From the NCBI GenBank assembly GCA_003158755.1, contig PMLF01000072.1, positions 7,571 to 19,936 on the forward strand: a DNA stretch of 12,366 nucleotides. The letters run 5' to 3'. Made by a program: the position numbers and the translations under genes. Below the pieces are notes generated by a model, which searched no databases, was not told the DNA's origin, and saw only the letters and a program-made list of their open reading frames with translations. Positions 7,801 through 12,366 of this stretch are shown one piece after another. This DNA comes from Elusimicrobiota bacterium. Its GTDB lineage: Bacteria; Elusimicrobiota; Elusimicrobia; FEN-1173. Positions within the stretch are counted from its first letter, which is position 1, and each line of letters begins with the position of its first letter.

Positions 7801-8459
7801 ACCGGACCAAGTTGGTCCAGTTCGTCTACGACCTGATAATCTTCGAAGGCGCCGCCTACGCCCGGCGTTATGTGGAACGGCTGTGGGCCGTTTACCGCCG
7901 GGACAGCGTCAAACGGGGCTACGCCGCCTTCCACGCGGTTTTGGACAACCTGGTGCGGATGATGCTGATCAAGGACGAGGTGTACGTGGCCCACTTATTG
8001 ACGTCCGAAGAAAAATACCGCCGGGACCGGGAGCGCTACGGTCTTGATCCGGCGAAGGGGGACCGCGCGGATTACGTCCACCTCAACCGTCCCCGTTTCA
8101 CGATCTTCGGCGAGGATTTTGAATTCGACTGGAAGAGCCGTCCCTGGCAATTGAAGATCATGAGGAACCTGCGCTTCCTGCGCCGGGTCATGCCGTCTTG
8201 GCACGTGGCCGAAAATGCCTTCCTCGGTTGGTACGAAGGGGTCGTGGACGGTTTCCAGCCTTTCTCCGACCAGGAAGTCTATAAGACGTACGTGGAACTG
8301 CTGCGCCTGCCGGAAATCGTGAAAGGCTACCGCGAGGTCCGCGCCCCGGGAATGGCGGAGGCGTACCACCGCGCCGCCGAGCTTCAGGCGAAGCTTCCCC
8401 CCCGGAAGGCCGACGCCGCCGTCCCGTCGGAAAAACCTCGAAAAGGTGGGAATCCATAG
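4893..8459 (+). CDS. iorAB: Fused indolepyruvate ferredoxin oxidoreductase (IorA-IorB type, with C-terminal DUF6537-like region)
   Basis: Thiamine-diphosphate iron-sulfur enzyme expected to convert indolepyruvate (or other arylpyruvates) plus CoA to the aryl-acetyl-CoA, CO2 and reduced ferredoxin. Domains in order: pyrimidine-binding region with GYPGSP at 34-39 and NNEG with E67; a CPGCPHR motif at 404-410, typical of IorA; the diphosphate-binding region with GDSTFFHSG at 490-498 and NGTTAMTGHQPTPG from 519; a ferredoxin-like segment with Cys 628, 631, 634, 640 and 661, 667, 673; an IorB/gamma domain with AGVGGMGSG at 715-723; and a C-terminal region to 1188 (including RPRFTIFGEDFEFDW and VKGYREVR) resembling DUF6537. 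This is the long one-chain form, not the separate IorA and IorB of anaerobic archaea. GAGGAG lies 5 bases before the ATG. Family is secure; the exact substrate is inferred. Confidence 0.9.
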   Translation: MDLRFLQESGSQTFTGNELILKGALEAGTALITGYPGSPVADVFDAVGRISEHLDKVGVVAQIANNEGLAAARLNGARIVGVRSMMIVKSVGMHVAADGLAIGNLAETRRPEGGAMVIVGDDPWNETTQIQSDSRFLSQHLHMPVVEPATFQEVKDWIDDAFFLSGASDLYVTYLLTTNQADGGGVITCRPNRPLAVNARQQAVLSSDALPVSDLVMIPPHTSQKEATMADRMRRLVAASRERGLNKIIWPKTGSDRLPVGVMAAGLSYCYLSQALEELELEDVPLLKWGVTYPLDEDLLLDFARRVDHLVIVEEKRDFLESQVVAALHRAVQAGRLSRMPGVWGKHFPNETDGFPSIRGLNTALVEDRLGPLLKSLGAAKNVRVPTAPTPLNARVPVRTPTFCPGCPHRDSASNLKSLKRDLRDPVYMNRVHGRGPVDVIFHGESGCHSMLQFEPFLGLMQDYSGMGLGGGTGAGMDPFIENKQVVFVGDSTFFHSGVIAVSDSLKNNQDITYVILQNGTTAMTGHQPTPGGDEDVMGHATYAQDIETLLKGFTRWAAPVVRMNPEDPGYRAFLEETVLKPGVKIVIADKECGITHHRRLRRERKKILREKGFLPLERVINITPEVCEDCRRCVEATGCPGLTIEDTAYGPKIATEISHCVADGACTRGKVCPSFEEITLRRRAPMAPRALPPEVVIPAIVPPAFDGFWCAYTAGVGGMGSGVVTAILAQAGLRQGYRVLFADKKGLAIRNGGVYGHVVFTSNDRPRAPLVPYGRADLLLGLDLLEAARALDANGNQRAASSGQTAAVVNLHKTPTVRMLLGEDDPRPEELTDALRRGVKADKSLFLDFARTSETYFGNALYANVIMLGAAWQKGLIPLQWENLSEGVRRSVPSGDLEENLKALELGRRTAVRPELFGFRAPRRTFPEMVEDKAALLVRNRRLMGRRLAREYRKLMAEAVRWMDLPETDRTKLVQFVYDLIIFEGAAYARRYVERLWAVYRRDSVKRGYAAFHAVLDNLVRMMLIKDEVYVAHLLTSEEKYRRDRERYGLDPAKGDRADYVHLNRPRFTIFGEDFEFDWKSRPWQLKIMRNLRFLRRVMPSWHVAENAFLGWYEGVVDGFQPFSDQEVYKTYVELLRLPEIVKGYREVRAPGMAEAYHRAAELQAKLPPRKADAAVPSEKPRKGGNP

Positions 8460-8461
8460 GC

Positions 8462-8474
8462 GATTTTTAAAATC
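8462..8474. repeat. AT-rich 13-bp palindrome after the oxidoreductase stop
   Basis: GATTTT (8462-8467), T, AAAATC (8469-8474) is a perfect inverted repeat two bases past the stop codon. It adjoins the first REP-like element. It may be part of the transcription stop between the convergent genes, but it is short and weak. Confidence 0.3.
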
Positions 8475-8506
8475 CCGCTCACCCTAAGCTTGTCGAAGGG
8501 TGAGAC
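8475..8506 (+). repeat. REP-like stem-loop, copy 1
   Basis: CTCACCCT (8478-8485) and AGGGTGAG (8497-8504) form a perfect 8-bp stem around the 11-base loop AAGCTTGTCGA (8486-8496). The block CCGCTC-stem-AGCTTGTCGA-stem matches the reverse complement of the element at 8524-8554. TGAGCTTGTCGAAG-type sequences are, from memory, widespread extragenic repeats in bacterial genomes. It lies between two convergent genes and probably also helps end transcription. Confidence 0.7.
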
Positions 8507-8523
8507 GGTCGTCTTGGCGACTT

Positions 8524-8554
8524 TTCGTGCTTCGACAGGCTCAGCACGAGCGGT
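8524..8554 (-). repeat. REP-like stem-loop, copy 2, inverted
   Basis: CGTGCT (8526-8531) and AGCACG (8543-8548) form a 6-bp stem around the 11-base loop TCGACAGGCTC. Read on the minus strand the loop is GAGCCTGTCGA, 9 of 11 bases identical to copy 1, and both elements carry CCGCTC on the outer 5' side. The stem sequence differs from copy 1 but is equally complementary. The two copies, head to head in 101 bases, form a BIME-like pair. Confidence 0.7.
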
Positions 8555-8560
8555 ATCTTG

Positions 8561-10417
8561 TTATTGAAACTGCTTCTTGTAACTTGAATCGTCAGTCTTT
8601 TCCCGGTTCGGCGTTTCCTCGGCTTGGCGAGCGATCCGTCTCACCTGGGAGTTCCGGTCTTCCATGAACTTCCTCAGCGTTTCCCGGCCTAAAGGCGTCT
8701 TCACGTTGGCCAGCGCCAGGGCGGCGCGGACCCTCCTCATTTCCTCCTTGCGGCTTCGACCAAAGAAAGGTCGCGGTCGGCGCGTCAGCGCTTCCATTAA
8801 CGGGGCCACGACGGCGTCGTCGGCGATCTTCCCCAGGGCCAGAAAAACTTCTTCCTCGACCGCCTCGTTTTCGCCGGGGAGCATTTTTGTCAGTGCGGTC
8901 GCTCCGTAGCGCGCCTCTCCCAAAACCCGAACGGTTTCACGCCGGACCGATTCCTCTTCATCCTCCAGAAAATCCGTCAGCGTTTCTCGTCCCTCGTCGA
9001 GACCGGATCGACCCAGAAGCCGGACGACGCGGATCCGCACCAATGGGTCGGGATGGAGCCCCAACCCTTTTAGGGAGGGCGCGAATGAGATGGATGGGAA
9101 TTCCTCCGCGACGCTCAGGAGGTTGAGAATTTCGGGGCTGGAGAGGTCCGGCGACAACCGCGCCGCCAGCGCCTGGACGGCCGTTTCCCCCGACTCTTTG
9201 AGCGCCAGGGCCGCGGATCGGCGGGCGCGCAGGTCCGGGGCGCGCCGGATCGCTTCGACGAGGCAGGGGGCCGCGGCGGCGCCCAGGGCGTTGACCACGT
9301 TCCGGGCGTCGACCGACCGGGCCGGGTCCGGCGACGCCATTTCCTCGGCCAGGACGTCCATCGTCCGTCGGGCGATATTTTCCAACGCGCGGGCCGCGGT
9401 CTCGCCGCGGACGGGCAGGAACGGATCGGACTCCTCTCGGTGGCGGCGGAGGAGGGTCACCGCTTCCAGGGCCTGGACTTCTTTGCCCTCCAGCAGGAAC
9501 CGTTCCGCCGTCAATGAAAGGGTTTCGGCGATTTCCCCGTAGACTTCCCCGCTCCGTTCCGCGTCCGCCAAGCGGCGGATCGCCTCGTATAAGCGGTCTC
9601 CCAGCGTCGGGCGGCCGCTCCTCCAAAGGACCTCCAGGAGGTTCCTTCCGACGGCCACGGCGAGCCGCCGGAGGCGGGAGGATTCCTGGCTGAAGTTTTC
9701 CATGAATTTGACCAGAAGTTCTCTGGTCGCGTCGAAGAGGTTCGCGGCGCACAATCGGCCGAATACGGCGGGCAGGTCATTCCGCGCGCCGCCTTCCAGG
9801 AGCGCGGCGGCGGAATCCTCCATCATTCGCTCCACCCGGCATGCCAGGGCGTCTTCCTCCGGGAATCGTCGGACTCCTTCCGGGACGGACGGGATGAGCT
9901 TGTTTTTTAACAGTTCCTCGTAGATCGCCAAGGGAACTTTCCCCCGGGCGGGCGAAGCGAGGAGTTGGCCGAGGAAGTTTTTCAGTTGGTTCACCCGCTC
10001 GACGACCTCGAACTCCGAGGAGGCGTTCCGGCGGATAATTCCGTACCACTGCCCGGCCTCGCTGAAGACGCCCTGAAGTTTCTCCGCGGTCATCTTGTTC
10101 ACGACGGCTTCGCGCAGGCCGGCCCCCTCCAAACCCCCGGGAAGGGGGTTCTCGAAGAGGTCGCGGAGGAGGTCCGCGGAGAGGGCGGCCAGCTTCTCGA
10201 CGGCTCGGTTTTTCAGCGGTTCCCGCTCGGGCGGCGACGCCTGGTCGATTTCGGTGAACGCCTTTCGGAGCGAATCCATCAACCCCGTGAAGTCGGCCAC
10301 GGTCTCAAAGAGGCCGTCGAGCTTCCTAGCCGCTTCGCCGCCGGCAAATTTTTCCTCGGCCGACCTTAGGCGGGCGGCGGGCGACGAACCTTCGGCGGAG
10401 ACGGGGATATGGATCAT
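8561..10417 (-). CDS. HEAT-repeat protein of unknown function (618 aa)
   Basis: No enzyme motif, signal peptide or membrane helix is seen, so it is probably cytoplasmic. The first part (about residues 1-360) is helical and rich in Leu, Glu, Ala and Arg, with segments such as QWYGIIRRNASSEFEVVERV. From about 367 to 600 it has repeating helix pairs of HEAT type, for example LVRIRVVRLLGRSG, ESVRRETVRVLGEARYG, EEEVFLALGKIADDAVVAPL and RRVRAALALANVKTPLG. Such repeats are scaffolds for protein binding. The tail is polar and charged (EKTDDSSYKKQFQ). The frame stays open upstream to 11425, opposite the sensor gene, but the ATG at 10417 has GGAGG 8 bases before it and the codons beyond it do not look like protein. 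It converges on the oxidoreductase gene and diverges from the sensor gene. Confidence 0.8.
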   Translation of the reverse strand: MIHIPVSAEGSSPAARLRSAEEKFAGGEAARKLDGLFETVADFTGLMDSLRKAFTEIDQASPPEREPLKNRAVEKLAALSADLLRDLFENPLPGGLEGAGLREAVVNKMTAEKLQGVFSEAGQWYGIIRRNASSEFEVVERVNQLKNFLGQLLASPARGKVPLAIYEELLKNKLIPSVPEGVRRFPEEDALACRVERMMEDSAAALLEGGARNDLPAVFGRLCAANLFDATRELLVKFMENFSQESSRLRRLAVAVGRNLLEVLWRSGRPTLGDRLYEAIRRLADAERSGEVYGEIAETLSLTAERFLLEGKEVQALEAVTLLRRHREESDPFLPVRGETAARALENIARRTMDVLAEEMASPDPARSVDARNVVNALGAAAAPCLVEAIRRAPDLRARRSAALALKESGETAVQALAARLSPDLSSPEILNLLSVAEEFPSISFAPSLKGLGLHPDPLVRIRVVRLLGRSGLDEGRETLTDFLEDEEESVRRETVRVLGEARYGATALTKMLPGENEAVEEEVFLALGKIADDAVVAPLMEALTRRPRPFFGRSRKEEMRRVRAALALANVKTPLGRETLRKFMEDRNSQVRRIARQAEETPNREKTDDSSYKKQFQ

Positions 10418-10434
10418 GGGGTTTTCCTCCCCAT
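10416..10434 (-). promoter_or_regulatory. Hairpin over the ribosome binding site and start codon of the HEAT-repeat gene
   Basis: On the minus strand ATGGGG (10434-10429) pairs perfectly with CCCCAT (10421-10416) around the 7-base loop AGGAAAA. The Shine-Dalgarno GGGGAGG lies partly in the 5' arm and loop, and the 3' arm contains the first two bases of the ATG at 10417. This could limit translation unless opened. The stem has four G-C pairs and is only 6 bp. Confidence 0.45.
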
Positions 10435-10539
10435 AAGGATAGGCCAAAGACCGTCGGAGGGGAATACAACAAATTATCAACGGACGGGGCCGGTGGTATC
10501 GACCCAAAAATATTAGAGCGATTCCGGGCCAATTTGCCC

Positions 10540-10568
10540 TTGTGGGATTGAAAAAGAGGGGGTATAAC
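10540..10568 (+). promoter_or_regulatory. Candidate promoter for the sensor gene
   Basis: TTGTGG (10540-10545) and TATAAC (10563-10568, 5 of 6 to TATAAT) are separated by 17 bases. A start near 10575 gives a leader of about 117 bases to the ATG at 10692. The 274-base region 10418-10691 is shared with the divergent HEAT gene. For that gene only a GATAAT-like box near 10476-10481 on the minus strand was seen, without a good -35. The A/T-rich patch 10505-10515 has no clear role. Confidence 0.4.
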
Positions 10569-10691
10569 CAATCAACGAACGTCCTCGCGCGGGAACCGGA
10601 GAGGATAGGGGTATGGCTATGGTGGAACCGGAGCCGGTGGTGCGGCCCCGGTATTTTTATGCCCGGGCGAGGATCGGTCGGGGAGCGGCGC

Positions 10692-12366
10692 ATGGTCGAC
10701 AAGTGGCGTTGGATTTTATCGGCGACGTTGGTGGTCATCGCCGCGGGGGGGCGGGGCTTTACCGCATCCAAAACCGCGACCTGAGGAGGGAAGTCGAGAA
10801 CGATTTGTCCTCCGTCGTCCGATTGAAGGCCGAGCAGGTCGCGGCATGGCGTGAGACCCGCATGGCCGACGTGGTTTTCGTCTCCGAAAGCCCGCTTTTC
10901 CGCCGAACCGTCTCCCAATGGATGCAACGGCGCGGCCCGGCGGCGCCGCGGTCGATGTTGGCCCAATTCAAGTCCTTCGCCGCCCATTACGGGTATGAGG
11001 ACGTGGTCTTGACCGATGCCCGGGGAAACGCCGTCCTGTCGATGGTCCCCGACGGTTTTTCCCAGCAAGCCGATGCGGACGCGGCGGCGGCGATCGTCCA
11101 ACAAAAACCATTTTTGACCGACCTGCGCCTCGGCCCCCGCGGGGAGCGGCCTTTCCTGGAGGCCGTCGCGCCCCTGTTCGGAGAGGACGGCGGCCCTCCC
11201 TTCGCGGCCGTCGTCCTGAAATGCGAAGCCGACCGGACCCTCTACCCCCTTCTCAAATCCTGGCCCGTCCCCAGCGCGACGGCCGAAACCTATCTCGTCC
11301 GCCGGGACGGCGGGGACGCCCTTTTCCTGAGCGAACTCCGCGGCCAAAAAGAAGCGCCCCTGAAACTCCGAATCCCGTTGACCCAAAAATCGGCTCCCGC
11401 CGTCATGGCCGTCACAGGCACGCAAGGGGTCTCGAGGGGGACGGACTACCGCGGGGTCAGTGTCCTTTCGGCGCTTTTGCCCGTCCCGGGCTCCGATTGG
11501 TTCGTGGTGGGAAAGGTCGACGCGTCCGAGGCCTACGCCGATGGACGGAGGAATTCCGCGCTGCTGATCCTCCTACTCCTGGCCTTGGCGGGAGGGGCCC
11601 TGATCTTATTCGAAAGGTTGCGGGAGCGGGAGGGAAAAGCGCGCCTCTTGAAAATGATCGAGGCGGACCGGGCTCTGGGGGAAAGCCGGGCCGCCGTGAC
11701 GGCCTTGCTGAACGCGCCCAACGATATGGCTTTCTTAATAGATCCGGAAGGGGTCTTGCTGGCGGCCAACGAAACCGTGGCCAAAAGGCTGGGGTTTGCC
11801 TCGGCCGCGGAGATGCGGGGGAAAAACGTCTACGATTATTTCCCTCCGGAGGTCGCCCGCCTCCGCAAAGTCTACAGGGATGAATGCCTCCGGTCGGGGA
11901 AACCCGTGCGCCACGAGGACGGGCGCGATGGCCAAAAGTACGAAATCAGCCTGTACCCGGTTTTCAACGAGGCCCGCGCGGTGACGCGGTTGGCGGTGTA
12001 TGTGAGGGATATCACCGAAAAACAGCGGATGGAGGAGGCGCTCCAAAAGTCCGAGTCCCATTTCCGAACCCTCTTTGAGGCGTCCAGTGACTCGGTGATG
12101 TTGTTGGACGAAAAGGGGTTCTTCGACTGCAACCAGGCGACTCTTCGGATGTTCGGATGCCGGTCCAAGGAAGAATTGTGTTCCAAGGACCCTTTGAGCG
12201 TTTCCCCTCCCGTCCAGCCGGACGGGACGGCGTCCGCGGATTCGGCGCGGCGGCGCAACGAAGCGGCGATGGCGAACGGGTCGCACCGGTTTGAGTGGGA
12301 ACACGTCCGCGTCGATAACGGCCAAGTATTCCTGGCGGAGGTTTTTCTGACCCGGATGAACTTGGA
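10692..12366 (+). CDS. Membrane sensor with periplasmic Cache-like region and two PAS domains; frameshifted near its start, open at the window end
   Basis: Signal-transduction protein, probably a sensor histidine kinase or similar; the output domain lies beyond the window. The ATG at 10692 (GGGGAG 6 bases before it) starts MVDKWRWILSATLVVIAAGG, a membrane helix, but this frame stops at 10782-10784. The rest continues in the -1 frame from about 10751 (AGLYRIQNRDLRREVENDL) without a stop to 12366; the switch falls in seven G at 10745-10751. With the frames joined: helix 1 at about 5-24, an extracytoplasmic region of about 260 residues resembling dCache sensors, helix 2 at about 286-309 (ALLILLLLALAGGALILF), a linker, PAS 1 at about 336-448 ending VYVRDITEKQ, and PAS 2 from about 454 (FRTLFEASSDSVMLLDEKG). 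The downstream frame is also open from an ATG at 10613, but that N-terminus is Arg/Gly-rich with no helix. A single-base assembly error is the simplest cause. Confidence 0.75.

Noticed and set aside
8462..8560. CRISPR array or insertion-sequence end in the convergent gap
   Set aside because: There are only two inverted stem-loops, no regular direct repeats with spacers, no transposase frame, and no target-site duplication was seen.
10132..10150. AACCCCC and GGGGGTT hairpin within the HEAT-repeat gene
   Set aside because: It lies in coding sequence for ENPLPGG, whose Pro and Gly codons readily produce C and G runs. Nothing else suggests a regulatory role.
10418..11425. Upstream extension of the HEAT-repeat frame, open on the minus strand for about 336 more codons
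   Set aside because: It lies opposite the sensor gene, reads as Arg/Gly/Pro-rich low-quality sequence, and the ATG at 10417 has a strong ribosome binding site. It is an antisense shadow of GC-rich coding DNA.

Overview
The window looks like chromosomal DNA from a high-GC, probably Gram-negative bacterium. It has dense genes, Shine-Dalgarno starts, GTG as an alternative start, and REP-like palindromes between genes. The gene mix (nadK-recN, a type-2 tryptophan synthase beta chain, a long fused indolepyruvate oxidoreductase, a HEAT-repeat protein, a Cache/PAS sensor) does not fix a phylum. An environmental lineage such as Elusimicrobiota or Omnitrophota is only a guess. I see no tRNA, rRNA, CRISPR array, transposase or phage gene.

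Layout. Positions 1-128 hold no gene but contain a near-perfect GC-rich palindrome (74-96). Two small membrane proteins of unknown function lie on the minus strand (764-495, then 461-129) and look like a two-gene unit. Divergent from them, a plus-strand run begins with nadK (915-1721), preceded by a TATAAT box so close to the ATG that the mRNA may be leaderless. nadK overlaps recN (1721-3406) by one base. After a 37-38 base gap comes trpB2 (3445-4827), then after a 65-base gap with a possible promoter and hairpin comes an 1188-residue fused IorA/IorB-type oxidoreductase (4893-8459).

The 101 bases between the oxidoreductase and the convergent HEAT-repeat gene hold two REP-like stem-loops in inverted orientation. 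Their loops match while their stems differ but stay complementary. The HEAT-repeat protein (10417-8561, minus) has its ribosome binding site and start codon in a predicted hairpin. Divergent from it, a membrane sensor with a periplasmic region and two PAS domains starts at 10692 and runs off the window end. Its N-terminal membrane helix and the rest of the protein are in different frames, joined at a run of seven G, which suggests an assembly error, a real frameshift, or a slippery or phase-variable site.

How the genes may work together. NAD kinase and RecN are housekeeping genes for NADP supply and double-strand break repair. TrpB2 (indole + serine to tryptophan) next to an arylpyruvate oxidoreductase (indolepyruvate to indoleacetyl-CoA, with electrons to ferredoxin) suggests an indole/tryptophan salvage or aromatic amino acid turnover module. 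This is inference from adjacency. The HEAT protein and the sensor share a divergent control region, but nothing in the sequence proves they act together.
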